A stretch of 64,000 nt of DNA, from contig JAPFFF010000019.1 of the NCBI GenBank assembly GCA_039105265.1, positions 1,148,501-1,212,500 on the forward strand. Reading direction: 5' to 3'. This document shows positions 20,601-29,094 of the stretch, one piece after another. The stretch's first letter is position 1; each line of letters starts with the position of its first letter. The position numbers were made by a program, and so were the translations under genes. The DNA comes from Tritrichomonas musculus (lineage: Eukaryota > Parabasalia > Tritrichomonadida > Tritrichomonadidae). Under the pieces are notes generated by a model. It searched no databases. It was given only the letters and a program-made list of their open reading frames with translations, and had not been told where the DNA came from.

Positions 20601-23344
20601 GTATCGGCCAATGATTCACCGACAACTTTGTTCTTCATTGTTGTTTCCAAAAGAATGCTGATGATTTTAAGAACAGTTTCTCGCCAGTCAGCATTCAATA
20701 TCATTTGAATTGTCGCACTGATGAAATCAACAATGCAATCAATCACAAACTTTTCTTGGCCAGGCGAAAGCAAAGCTTGAATGATTATCTGTGAAGTTGC
20801 TGTTTGAAGAGGCAATTCAAAAAAGTACGAAAGAAGATGCGAACATCGCTCGGTTGGATAAACAAGTTGTGATGTATTCAACAAAGATATTTGTTTAATA
20901 ATTGAAAACAAACGTGATCTTAATTCAAGAAGATCATCATATTTGAATGAATCATTATCATTATTATTGATTTCAGTCTCTTGTTTTTCAATCCGAGTGA
21001 TTTTTTGTGTGTTGAAACGAGTCAATCCTTTAGGAATGAAATTCAAAATTGTTTGACGAACTGACGATTCAATGCGAAAGATTATATCAATGAAAGAGCC
21101 TTTTCCAATTTCATCAACAAATTTTTGTGGGCACGAAATGATCATTTGTTCAATGATGTTCAAAGCACGTGAGATTGAAGACGTATAAAGAAGACTGGAG
21201 ACAGCTTCAATGACTGAATATTGTTTATCAAAAGAAGAAGAGAAGCATGACACTGAAACTTCTTCAGCAAGGTTTGCAAGGTCATAATCGTACTTGGCCA
21301 AAGGAAGAAGAACGCGATCATTGAGAAGAAAATTCCATGAATTTCGCTTGACAATGACTGACGAAACAAGAGAAGGCGGCAGAAACTTGCATGTTAAAAA
21401 AGTGAAGAAAAGTGTTCGAAGATCTTTTTTCCTTTCTTTGAACTCATTGAAAATGTTCTCACAAATTATCGATGCAAAGAATTCATTGTTCTTCGAAATG
21501 ATCTTCAAATGCATGCAAATGTCGCGCAAGGCTCGGCCTCCTGGCATTTGAAGCAACGAAGGAGGAAACTCACAATATTTCTTCTTCGGAATGACGCTTT
21601 GTGTCCACTCTTTGCCGCCATTGTCAATGCGAATGAGGGATTCTTGGGTGATGCTGAAGTCGTCGTTAATGACGCCCTTGCTGAGATCAATCACGCACTG
21701 GTTGGCGTCAATGATTGCCGGAGGATTGTCAGCCATAATTGAGAAAAAAAGTGTCTCTATGTAGTTAAGAAGTGAAGAGGCAATCGTCTTCTCGTTGACG
21801 GACATGAAGCTCTCGCGAACATTCCACGACTGCATGTCTGACATATTCTCAATGGCAGAAATCGCCAATATTCCTATCGTCTCAGCATTGCTAAGAATCT
21901 TGCTCGCTTGGCCAGGAGTGATCTTCGTCCTGGCATCAAAACTCACAGTCAAAATGCTACTGCTCAAACTCAAATTATTGCTGTTCTCACCAAAACTCAA
22001 ATTGCTCTCACTTTTTACATCACTAAAACTAGCATCGTTGTCATTTTTAGCATCTAAACAACTATCATCATTATTATTATTGTCACTTTTTGTCTCAGCG
22101 TTTTTGTTTTCACTTTTTGTATTGTCATTATTATTGTCACTTTTTGTTTCAGTGTTTTTGTTTTCACTTTTTGTATTGTCATTATTATTGTCACTTTTTG
22201 TTTCAGTGTTTTTGTTTTCACTTTTTGTATTGTCATTACTGTTGTCACTTTTTATATCACAATTTTTATTGTCACTTTTTGTTTCAATGCTTTTGCTGTC
22301 ACTTTTTGTATTGTCATTATTGTTGTCACTTTTTGTTTCAATGTTTTTGCTGTCACTTTTTGTATCGTCACTTTGATTGTCTTTGATGCCAGAATACGAG
22401 AGGTAGAGGAGAGTCTGCGACGAGTAGGCGAGTGAGGCAACTTTGGCTGCTTCAGGGAGGCACTTGATGTTTGACAGCGACCACAGAGAGCCGCAGATGA
22501 GTGGCCGGAGGCCGCTTTCGATGAATGGAAGCGCGAGCGTTGAGATGAGTGCGATGAAAATGAAGCACGGCGACCAGAAGTTTTGGCAGTGATTGTTCGC
22601 GCTCATGTCGATGAAGAAGTCGACGATAGGTCTGGCGATTTCTAGAGTGAAATTTCTGATTTCATCGTTTTTGTCACTTTTATCGTTGTATTTCATAAAA
22701 AGACTCTGAAGTTGGGGATTGATGAGGTCAAAAAACGGAGAAAGAACGTAAGTAATATAATTTGAAATATGCTCTTCAATTTCACAACGGATAATCATTT
22801 CGTGAACTACAGAGAAGCGATGAAGTTGATCAAATGTAATTGAATTATCGGGTGGATTGTCGCCGTTTATGAGGAATGGTAAATTATGCTCGAATTGATA
22901 AAAAAATCCAATTGAAAATCGAATAAGATGAGGAATAACAATTTCCATAAATGAACGAAAATTTTTAATTGGGGGTTGGACATAATTAGGTACAGGTACT
23001 AAATTATCTGAGTTTTGTGTGTTGTTATTTTTCTCTTTTCGATCGCTTTCATTGTTAATGCTTTCACAAAATTCGAAATACTGATTTTTTATTTTCTGAT
23101 CTAGTTTTAAATAAATCGGTAAAGATGATTCTGGATTACTTTCTATTTCGTTTGAATGAGTAAATATATTGTTTGCAGGAATTGTATCGAAGTAAAATGA
23201 GTGAACTATAAATTTATAATTTGGTGGTATTGATATTGATGATTTTGAATAATCTTTGGTAAATAACTGGACCCAATATTTGTATTTTGGATTAGAAAAC
23301 TTTAAGCCAACTATTTTTTTAAAGGAAGCTTTTATCTTTTTCAT
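14654..23344 (-). CDS. BEACH domain protein (PH-BEACH-WD40; LYST/neurobeachin/Lvs type)
   Basis: 2896 residues. In order: helical N-terminal part; an Asn/Asp/Lys/Ser repeat array (about 322-428); long armadillo-like helical stretch; a concanavalin A-like domain (about 1133-1251, SKFSISKTKIDFRPYVMFYV); more helices; PH-like domain (about 2072-2163, GTLYFMRGMISFES...FIFGSKALRKKF); BEACH domain (about 2178-2455) with WVNMLSGRSFNDIAQYPVFP and LKLNKWIDLVFGCKQ; and C-terminal WD40 repeats (about 2635-2895, ITSVAADGCYVITGAQDASLCVWN). This is the full plan of the large BEACH proteins that govern lysosome size, vacuole and membrane traffic and autophagy. The protein is probably a cytosolic, membrane-associated scaffold. 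The start is the first ATG after a stop-rich region. Conserved domains are more GC-rich than the rest, consistent with codon constraint. Confidence 0.9.
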   Translation of the reverse strand: MKKIKASFKKIVGLKFSNPKYKYWVQLFTKDYSKSSISIPPNYKFIVHSFYFDTIPANNIFTHSNEIESNPESSLPIYLKLDQKIKNQYFEFCESINNESDRKEKNNNTQNSDNLVPVPNYVQPPIKNFRSFMEIVIPHLIRFSIGFFYQFEHNLPFLINGDNPPDNSITFDQLHRFSVVHEMIIRCEIEEHISNYITYVLSPFFDLINPQLQSLFMKYNDKSDKNDEIRNFTLEIARPIVDFFIDMSANNHCQNFWSPCFIFIALISTLALPFIESGLRPLICGSLWSLSNIKCLPEAAKVASLAYSSQTLLYLSYSGIKDNQSDDTKSDSKNIETKSDNNNDNTKSDSKSIETKSDNKNCDIKSDNSNDNTKSENKNTETKSDNNNDNTKSENKNTETKSDNNNDNTKSENKNAETKSDNNNNDDSCLDAKNDNDASFSDVKSESNLSFGENSNNLSLSSSILTVSFDARTKITPGQASKILSNAETIGILAISAIENMSDMQSWNVRESFMSVNEKTIASSLLNYIETLFFSIMADNPPAIIDANQCVIDLSKGVINDDFSITQESLIRIDNGGKEWTQSVIPKKKYCEFPPSLLQMPGGRALRDICMHLKIISKNNEFFASIICENIFNEFKERKKDLRTLFFTFLTCKFLPPSLVSSVIVKRNSWNFLLNDRVLLPLAKYDYDLANLAEEVSVSCFSSSFDKQYSVIEAVSSLLYTSSISRALNIIEQMIISCPQKFVDEIGKGSFIDIIFRIESSVRQTILNFIPKGLTRFNTQKITRIEKQETEINNNDNDSFKYDDLLELRSRLFSIIKQISLLNTSQLVYPTERCSHLLSYFFELPLQTATSQIIIQALLSPGQEKFVIDCIVDFISATIQMILNADWRETVLKIISILLETTMKNKVVGESLADTSIILTLHKAARENNTEFAIKILSFICSMCSCNEAFLEGLLNHSAQWEFRTTWMNFFLSKSIINNDDINLLWKLTLLGDETVIRNTEGLWLLFSVVKSTDYFIDVVKKVTEICMYSIINRFQCSQADIILIVLDSFKGDNDERSDELLELIKVIGSSFFKPSELSEFFTKVQMKQSIKLIQILTDIIQATCSNTLIGIRSFFHIGYLPYLKEKAKAKSKFSISKTKIDFRPYVMFYVRFGKSSEIGNFSFLKINLNDDTFSLSVDLKDLHPVLRCGKSEIITKNKLESLKWMKFEVFVGKNEICISIDDKEFHQEKSIKIPTILTSISMSIEDVECDVESIAIVKENFKTASNFIINNQGLVALYSAHVLERGVCLNLFQGEEYNFPSALFNGISVPFTIHVINTISSNGGVRILLPLFEIMRTNNDLCLIRAVESIVEHYESMFIDQLFFRALSGILPDHFGIDFFKIFTEMYRKSKTSELRTEMLINIFCNWNLLEKLDTKDHSTYVQYCLSIVIATQPELFSNLFSVKSFFTQALLENENIWNLIDRFCIFQFTNDDFVSMLSAAVDNSVSSKFALNALKTILVAIDKHDKVIDLLKDFDYFEPFFPVFQNFEDEDIWIVVFQIFNVIAERKPDSMPSIRLLNCFSIINLSIITEKTLDCIISFIFSNDRTSKIQYIKNPQFLPFLSFILHCFSEEASKKVANMIYESIVVYDLSQKNLVKCSLWQFWILYLSNFDKTIEDWISLIAKIPSDSRESIEFYTELEALFFIYSEIADENFQQMMLHYLSVGMSKRPSIDLCVESFKYIFFNPKRNPSKFKFPPELLRDLKQLSKIINSILIDWSPSFVLSVRFDTRMNTTISTKWLDFDLASKCIDFLLANKLFVSKNVQFSDSSIPLSYLLTFAVHIFSISNFEFSCEVLQKVLTIPAIRSSKPLLCFLLLDFNGRDYKSQREIGKILCPSKEIGTNEDEVIKPPPGIEMVNLMEILSKESIKYQEYFDTIRAKIASKLVTMLEQTYNQDLLRKVILPKFDEILVENKDSLARISRRNHRIWTSIELELVKNGSIWSTISSEGLHWKVSPTVDGIGRRNQMKVNRHFDNHTDASQARDKEKVDVNLKTNSHNTKVFGRKFKLESILDEEENDENGEITHLKSATFKFDCTLITINANYKGTLYFMRGMISFESYETTDEFGQKKESRPKFVDVRFDDALYIFKRRFLHQQIGAEIFTNKRRGFFFIFGSKALRKKFISKMNLSGVKYIKKIDEFTNSWKSGKITNYEYLFWVNMLSGRSFNDIAQYPVFPWVLSDYSSETINLNDPSVYRDLTKTIGALNQTRLENLQMIHNDLKKDESLSIPLSLFRLHYSTPGYVIYFLIRKEPFTSLHIELQGGKFDHAMRLFSSIHDSFNSVISSNPDYRELIPEFFSTSEFLINADHFDLGKDVNDVVLPKWARNASQFIAMNRIALESSYVSLKLNKWIDLVFGCKQQDFESANLFHPYSDPYYFDSADKSKHEEIMLHAANFGVNPVRLFSHPHPRRTFIPTMPDFEEPQLMRFAILAKGMNSRPIIMWTRSIQQSPVINEQLIDSTTESSSDIRSQINLALNSLNSPSCEILAVISSGSLITAQITANNSYSFDDGSKMKKQHKDSELSFKTISRFKLKFQTTPCNLTFDFMSHFTSLFNSHGLFYSPSFSSSILTSTPSFSCDFNTKEINALASTSGPNNGGIIVVSSPWSSAFDVIDTTKGKVIFSSSEDSMPASITSVAADGCYVITGAQDASLCVWNIVKHRKIAQIHAHEHKIICVAYNDICDLIASVDSSGKFSFSSVRSASFTRSTILSEFQNSTKTEASNVISQSSSVQRLSGRVLTKIEISSLGFVVLFSEERNMTDVTTVLESFDFSQRRIEKCKIPGRVTSSCLCVFQDDSQFLLVAMSTLKVFLYNVTELTRRAAYGEVSCIVKCCAFSRERNELFLSLENGDLISYRFL
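22058..22380 (-). repeat. 54-bp tandem repeat array encoding an Asn/Lys/Ser spacer
   Basis: Copies of an 18-residue unit like TETKSDNNNDNTKSENKN lie in the N-terminal part of the BEACH protein. The sequence 'ttgtcactttttgt' recurs every 54 bases and then in shorter variant units. Neighbouring copies are nearly identical, which suggests recent copy-number change. The array keeps the reading frame. Confidence 0.75.
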
Positions 23345-23630
23345 TTTCTCTCCATACAGAAATATTGTTTATTCAATTTTTTGAAAATGCATTTAATTTG
23401 TTGTTTTCATAAATATCTTTGAGGAATATTAAATTTATCACTATTACATTGGTATATAAATAATACTATAATATTTTATCATATATTTTAATTTTAATCT
23501 AAATTAAATTTTAATTTTCTAGAAAAAAATTCTGAATTTAGTCACTCCAAACAATTGAATATCTTTTCAAAAAATATTTAGTTCACAATCTAATCTAAAT
23601 ATTTTGATTTTACATGATCGTATTCCTCCT
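23345..23630. other. AT-rich spacer
   Basis: No gene or structured repeat was recognised between the BEACH gene start and the small membrane-protein fragment. Only short A and T runs are present. Confidence 0.4.
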
Positions 23631-23867
23631 TTATACAGATTCCTGTGTGTTAGCTGGTTTCTTAACTAATAAAATCAAAATAAAAGCTAATGAAAGTCCG
23701 CACATATTGAACACCCAAAGACCAAACTTAAATTCATCGTGATTATGAAGATCAAAATTATCGAGTAATGGTATTAATATAAGTAGAGAGATAAAATCGA
23801 AACAATTTAAGTGACTAATTACTTTAGAGCCTGCCAAAGGATATTTTTGAGAATATAATATATGATA
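23631..23867 (-). pseudogene. C-terminal fragment of a membrane protein
   Basis: An open frame without any usable ATG runs from a stop at 23870 to 23631. It has two hydrophobic stretches, FDFISLLILIPLLDNF and LWVFNMCGLSLAFILILLV, separated by a short charged loop and followed by KKPANTQESV. This resembles the last two membrane helices of a multi-pass transporter. It may be a truncated gene. The end of the frame contains a sequence like the trichomonad 3' splice motif, so a spliced gene is a possible alternative. I do not recognise the family. Confidence 0.35.
23643..23654 (-). promoter_or_regulatory. Possible trichomonad 3' splice/branch motif
   Basis: The minus strand reads GCTAACACACAG, one base off the T. 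vaginalis intron end ACTAACACACAG. No convincing GTAYGT donor was found upstream in this stretch. An 11-of-12 match can arise by chance in 64 kb of AT-rich DNA, so this is only a candidate. Confidence 0.2.
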
Positions 23868-23907
23868 TTAGAATCAATGTTTCAATAAATACTATTTTGA
23901 GGTTTTT

Positions 23908-23951
23908 TTTTTTTTTAAAAAAAAAAAAAATAAATAAATAAATAAATAAAC
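23908..23951. repeat. Homopolymer and (TAAA)n microsatellite
   Basis: A T run is followed by an A run and then about five TAAA units. It lies just downstream of the stop codon of the coiled-coil gene. Simple slippage-prone sequence. Confidence 0.7.
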
Positions 23952-23993
23952 TAGACTTACGCATAATTTATAAAAGGAAATTAGATTTCTTAT

Positions 23994-25253
23994 TTAAAAT
24001 CGAAAACGTTTCATTTCATTTGCAAGAATGAGTAGTTGAACCTCGTATCTATGTATTTCTGTGTTAAATCGTTTTGGAGATGAAGAAGCAAACTTTCTTC
24101 TTTCCAAAAAAGCAATTCTGGCAGAGAGAAGTGAAGTTTCATGGCGAGCGACCCTTAAAACAGTTATTATTCTTCTTTTCATTGGAATACTTTGCTTTCT
24201 AAACTTTTTGGGAAGTTGTTTGAGCCACATAACTGTCTTAAAAATACGGCGTGGGAGGTAATTACGAAATACTTCATTAAAAGAGTCTGGTAATGTTACA
24301 AACAATTCATCTACTGTATCATCTGTTTCAGAGTTGAAGTCAAAATGTTCATCACTGTTATGATTATCATAAATTTCTAGTTGATCATCATTATCCAATT
24401 GAAAATCATAGTCAAAAGTGCTATCATTGAATAATTGATCTTTATCTTCAGTAAATTGATCATCTGCTCCAAAACTAATTCTGCTTACAGGTGTTTGATA
24501 TGAATTTGTTGTATGTCTACTATTCAAAAGTAAGTCATCAGTTTGTGTACGCTCATTTTGATATTGAATATCGTCATCAAAATAATCATTATCAATAAAT
24601 GTATTAGTGTGTTCTGATCGATCTCTTTTCTTAGAATGCTTATGCTTTTTTGATTTAGGTTTTTCATTTTCTTTTTGAAGTTTTACAAAGTCATCAAAAG
24701 TATTGTTATATATCATAGCTACAATTTCTTCTTCACGGGGCGTGAGATGTGGAGTAATTTCTGGGGGTGCAAAGATATAACTTAATAAATCTTCATACTC
24801 ATTAAGCTTGAATTGCGTTTCAGCAATTGATGAACGAATAGAACTTTTTGATCCTTTTTGTGGAGTACATAAATTTTTACTCGAGGTTGACGAACGTGTA
24901 TTTGGAGATGGAGGGCAAGATCTAGATTTCTTCTGAGAATGAAAATTCTGGAGTTCTTCTTCTACTTCAGCAATTTGAGCGAGTAGATCTTCCTTACGTT
25001 CTAATTCCAGCTGTATTTGGTCGTTTGCATTATCCGCTTCTTTTTTAGCTTTTTCAGCTTCTTCTACCTTGCGCATAACTTCTTCTTCTAACAATCGAAT
25101 TTTTTCTTTATTAATTCTTTTTTTTGTGTCTCTTGTTTGTTTAAGTTTCTCATATTCTCTAGCAAGGATTTCATTTTCGTCTTCAAGTTCTCTAATACGA
25201 GCCTGAAGCGTAGCTATTGCTCCAACAGCAGCTTGTGATGCTTCAGGCTTCAA
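23994..25253 (-). CDS. Coiled-coil protein, unknown function
   Basis: The open frame is 419 residues, but its first codon is TTG, and the frame upstream to a stop at 25310 has no ATG. The first in-frame ATG is at 25074-25076 (residue 60). The text before it (AAVGAIATLQARIRELEDEN) looks like real heptad coiled coil, so the true start may involve a non-ATG codon, a frameshift or an upstream exon. Residues about 15-115 form a strong coiled coil rich in Glu and Lys. Then come a Ser-rich piece, a Lys-rich cluster (KSKKHKHSKKRDRS), an acidic Asp/Asn region and a basic helical C-terminus (RRIITVLRVARHETSLLSARIAFLERR). A cytoskeletal or centrosomal role would fit, but this is a guess. It is divergent from the next gene, 131 bp apart. 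Confidence 0.6.
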   Translation of the reverse strand: MKPEASQAAVGAIATLQARIRELEDENEILAREYEKLKQTRDTKKRINKEKIRLLEEEVMRKVEEAEKAKKEADNANDQIQLELERKEDLLAQIAEVEEELQNFHSQKKSRSCPPSPNTRSSTSSKNLCTPQKGSKSSIRSSIAETQFKLNEYEDLLSYIFAPPEITPHLTPREEEIVAMIYNNTFDDFVKLQKENEKPKSKKHKHSKKRDRSEHTNTFIDNDYFDDDIQYQNERTQTDDLLLNSRHTTNSYQTPVSRISFGADDQFTEDKDQLFNDSTFDYDFQLDNDDQLEIYDNHNSDEHFDFNSETDDTVDELFVTLPDSFNEVFRNYLPRRIFKTVMWLKQLPKKFRKQSIPMKRRIITVLRVARHETSLLSARIAFLERRKFASSSPKRFNTEIHRYEVQLLILANEMKRFRF

Positions 25254-25384
25254 ATGGTGCTTGCTTCTTAAATAATTTATGATTAAATAAAATATTAAAA
25301 TTTTGCGTTAAAACTTGATTCAATGCATATTTGGTCATTTATTTGATGCTTAGCATCAAAAAGTTTTAAATAAAATTTTATAAT

Positions 25385-25867
25385 ATGGATGATTCTAGCA
25401 AGCCACAATTACCTCAATGGAATAAAGAAATTTCTTTTGAAAACTTTTTACTTGAAGATTTAACTCCTGATCAACAAATAGATCAAATAATGGATAACAA
25501 AACAGATGCTTTTCCATTTGCATCCAATTACTGTGGAAAATCCAAAAAAGAATCAAAAGCATCACAAATATTTAATATATACTTAGATTTACTCCAAATG
25601 AATGGATTTGTTGATAATAATGATTTTTTAAAATCATTTGATGGTGATTATAGAAGGAAGTTGGGACAAATCATAGCTGTTCTTAAATATTTTGGAATTG
25701 TTCAAAAAGAAAAAAGTGTTGTAAAGTTGTGTTGCAAAACTCATTTAAATCCTCCCATCAAAATAAAATTTTTAGAAGAAGAAATAAAAAAGCTCGAAAA
25801 TGAAATTGATGATCTCAAAGAGCAATTAAATGAAGCGCAATCTAAATTGCATAATAAGGTAGAATAA
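25385..25867 (+). CDS. Small protein with winged-helix-like region and coiled coil (E2F/DP-like?)
   Basis: 160 residues from a clear ATG. Residues about 58-118 are helical and end in RRKLGQIIAVLKYFGIVQKE, which resembles the recognition and wing part of E2F/DP domains (RRIYDITNVLEGIxLIxKK). A coiled coil follows (about 127-156, LEEEIKKLENEIDDLKEQLN), in the position of the E2F dimerisation helix. If correct, it would be a small dimeric DNA-binding protein, but the DNA-contact RRxYD motif is not well conserved and a non-DNA-binding dimerisation protein is equally possible. A TCATTT sequence about 50 bases upstream could be an initiator. The stop is within TAAA. Confidence 0.5.
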   Translation: MDDSSKPQLPQWNKEISFENFLLEDLTPDQQIDQIMDNKTDAFPFASNYCGKSKKESKASQIFNIYLDLLQMNGFVDNNDFLKSFDGDYRRKLGQIIAVLKYFGIVQKEKSVVKLCCKTHLNPPIKIKFLEEEIKKLENEIDDLKEQLNEAQSKLHNKVE

Positions 25868-25954
25868 ACAATATCAAGTATATAATTAATAACTTTTTTT
25901 TTTCTTTTCAAAAAGTTATTGATAGTTAACATTATTTTTGGTAAATATTTTTTT

Positions 25955-26743
25955 TTGAACTTTTTAGATTTTTTCCCCTCAATTTTTTTCTTTGTATATT
26001 TGTTCACAAATAGTTGAACTTTTTAGATTTTTTCCTCTCAATTTGGATTTTTTTAAAAAAGCTAAAAAGCATGAAAATAAGTAAATAAAATACTAAAAGA
26101 AGAAACTATAAATATTTTAATATACATAAATAGAATTTATTAAGATTTTTCTGTTGAGAAAAAAAAATCATGAAATAATAATTAGCATTTCTTTGGGTGA
26201 GAAAATTTAGATGCATTAAAATATGCAGTATTTCATCTAGCATAAACTATGAGTATATGCATTGAATAAGAAAAGCAATTATTTGTGTTTAATGAGCAAA
26301 AAAATATATCGTTTTGCACCAATTTTGTGATAAAATACAATTATCAGGTTTATTAGCCAAGAGTGAAAGCGCATTTGACATATTTGTGTTCTTTTTGTGA
26401 GAATTGTGATAATATATATCTCTTCAAAATTTGAAGCTAAATATTGGTTTCTTTTTTATCTTTTGCTCTCAATTTTTTTTATTGGATCGGTAATACCAGC
26501 ATTATGCTCTTAAAAGCAGGAAATAAGGGAAATTTAGACAACGATTTTAATAAAAATTGGAAATTGCAATTCGAAGTTTATTTTTCTTCTTCATTATTGA
26601 GCATATAATGCCTGTAATGCTGTGAAATGGTGTTTATTGGTATAAAAACCTCGAATACTTACTTCTTAAATAGTAAAATTATAAAGATATTATGACAAAT
26701 AAGCATTCAAAAAAATTGAGAGTAAAAAATCCAAAAAGTTCAA
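25955..26743. repeat. Inverted and direct repeat cluster, probably a decayed MITE
   Basis: Two direct copies of a motif beginning TTGAACTTTTTAGATTTTTT and continuing to CTCAATTT start at 25955 and 26013. A diverged third copy with GCTCTCAATTTTTTTT lies near 26463. The same motif is inverted at 26705-26743. TA dinucleotides flank both outer sides. This looks like the ends of one or more TA-inserted small elements. There is no ORF. Confidence 0.5.
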
Positions 26744-26766
26744 AAATAAAGATTTATAGTGTATAG

Positions 26767-29094
26767 AGATGGGTCCCGACTCAATATGCTGGGACTTTTT
26801 GGGACTTAATAGGTTTTTTATTTAATCATATTATGATATTTTTAATTATATAAGATTATCTTTAATTGCACCGATACGATTATTATATATTTATTTATAT
26901 TTAAAGATAATCATATTTTAATCTTAATATATAAAATTGAAAGGAATATCATTCAAAATTTTGAGAGAAATATAGTATTTATCATTCTATCTGAAACTTC
27001 TAAAAACTCATTTAAAACGAATTAACAATATTATAGTTGCTCTAATTGTCTTGAAATAAATGGATATTGAGTATTTTTTTCAAAACATCGAAATGAATTA
27101 TTATATATAGTCCATTTTACTTAAATTTTCTACATTAAATATGAAATTTAAAAATAATTGGTATTGATATTTTATTATTATGCATTTTTAAAGTGAAATT
27201 TTCTTTTTTTTGGAGGTTTTCGAATATAGAAAGAGGATGTCCCACAAACTAAATAGTCTATAGATTCTTCCATATTTTTGATATTGTTTTTAATATTTTA
27301 TATTAAAATTAAATAAACTATATAATTATTATTTTGTCGAAGAAAATTTAAAATATACAACAAATAAACCTTTGCTTCAAAATTGAATTATTTTTCAATA
27401 TTTTGAATATGATTCATCAAAATAAAAAAATAAAAAAAATATTTTTTTTGGCTTAATTTAATTGAAATACTGATTTTTATTAATGAAATTTATATTTAAA
27501 AATAATCCTCTGAAAGTAAAACTCTTGATTTTTAATATATTTGTTCAAATTAATTTGATTAATTTAAGATTCCGAAAAGAAAATCCATAAGAAAGAATAT
27601 TATAGCAAATAAATGATAAAAATCAAAAGTAATTATTAAACATAATTATAATTTCTTGAAAATTGTTTTTATTCATTATTATTCATTGGTTTTTTTTTTC
27701 ATTTTTTGCAGTAGAAGATGAGCTAGTACCAAAATCGTGTGAACTTATGAAGTATTTATAAAAATTTAACTTAAGTTTATTGTTTAGGTCGTAAATATTT
27801 TGAAATTAAATAGATTAGGTATTTTTTTTAGCAATTACCAACTTTTTGTAATTTAAAAATCTGAAATCCTAATTTTTGGAGTATATAAATAATGATGCCA
27901 TCATTTAATAATATAAATTTCTTTCCAAGTTGTATGTGATTATCTAAATTCTAGTAATAAGCTTAGCAAACTATCCTTTATTTCCAAATATCGGATCTAT
28001 TCGATCTATTATATTTCTATAATTGATTTTTTTGCTTTTGATTGCTTCATGTTTTCATATAAAAAGAATAAAAATCAAATTGTACGTTAAGAATTTAAAA
28101 TTTAACGTACTGAGCCATTGAAATTTTCTTTTTTTTTTTGAATTAGTATTTGGTCAAAAAAGATTAAGCAAATTTATTTGCTAATATCTTAATTTTAACT
28201 CGACAAATTTTTGATTAATATATCAATTTATAATTTAATAAAATTAAAAAAAATAAAATAATGATTAATAGAATATTTATAGACTATTTTTTTTGTTTCA
28301 ATCAAAACAACTTGATGATCTTGTTTTTACAAAAGAAAATCAAAATCGTGGCGCAAAAATGCAAATTACTAATATAATCACGTTATTAATGCTGTATATC
28401 CTTTCAAAACAAAAAAATATATTTACAAGTCAAAGATATTGAGAATTATATTTTTTTCACGAATCAGTCATTCAGCTAAATTATAAGTAGATTTAAACTT
28501 TATCGCTTACATTTATTTGATTTTTCTTATTTTGAACAACAATAAAATAGAAATCATTGAAAAAAATTGAATTTTATTTCTGTGGGACATCCTCTATATA
28601 GAATAAATTTTAAAATTAACTTTTTGAGAATATTATTTCTAAAAAAAATTAAGTTTATATCTTAATATTAAATCGCTATAATTTAGAATAAATTAATTGA
28701 TTATATTATATTAAAAAATTAAATACTTTTAAAATGCTTAAACATATAAATATATCCAAGATTCAAAGAGAAAAAACAAAAACAAATTTCTCCCATTTTT
28801 TGATATATTATACATTTATCTCTGTTAATAAACAATATTTCGAAAATTTAATAAAAATATAAGTTGTTTAATTTATATATTATTTTATATTATGAATATA
28901 GTCCGAAATTGATAAATTTTTAAATGATTAGATAAATGCATTAGATCTTTCTTTTTACATTAAAATATAAAGAAATATAAAGAAATGTATAACTATATTA
29001 TTATTTAAATATGTTTATTAAAAAAATGAAAATATAATAAGATAGATTTATTTTAAAATGAAAAAAATACGTTATTTCAAGTCGGAACCCATCT
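26767..29094. mobile_element. hAT-like DNA transposon inserted in the mariner-like end
   Basis: Termini are AGATGGGTCCCGACT at 26767 and its inverted partner at 29080-29094, with one mismatch in 15. The flanking 8-mers GTGTATAG (26759-26766 and 29095-29102) are identical and are a duplicated part of the terminal repeat of the host element, which fixes the order of insertion. No coding frame is left. The element itself carries a further insertion, so its own length is about 0.96 kb, probably a non-autonomous or deleted form. Confidence 0.72.
27232..28595. mobile_element. Second hAT-like DNA transposon nested inside the first
   Basis: It has perfect 15-bp inverted ends, AGAGGATGTCCCACA at 27232-27246 and its complement at 28581-28595, with identical 8-mers ATATAGAA at 27224-27231 and 28596-28603. 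It is 1364 bp, extremely AT-rich and without a recognisable transposase. The intact ends and target duplication suggest it is the youngest of the three nested elements. Confidence 0.72.

Noticed and set aside
21795-22376. 193-codon plus-strand frame opposite the BEACH gene
   Set aside because: It is the antisense of the Asn/Lys/Ser repeat array; the hydrophobic text is an artefact of complementing that repeat.
23631-23837. 68-residue membrane protein as an intact small gene
   Set aside because: It has no ATG at or near its beginning; treated as a fragment or part of a spliced gene.
27400-28560. Short frame QLDDLVFTKENQNRGAKMQI as a transposase remnant
   Set aside because: Too short, no recognisable catalytic motif and surrounded by stops in very AT-rich sequence.
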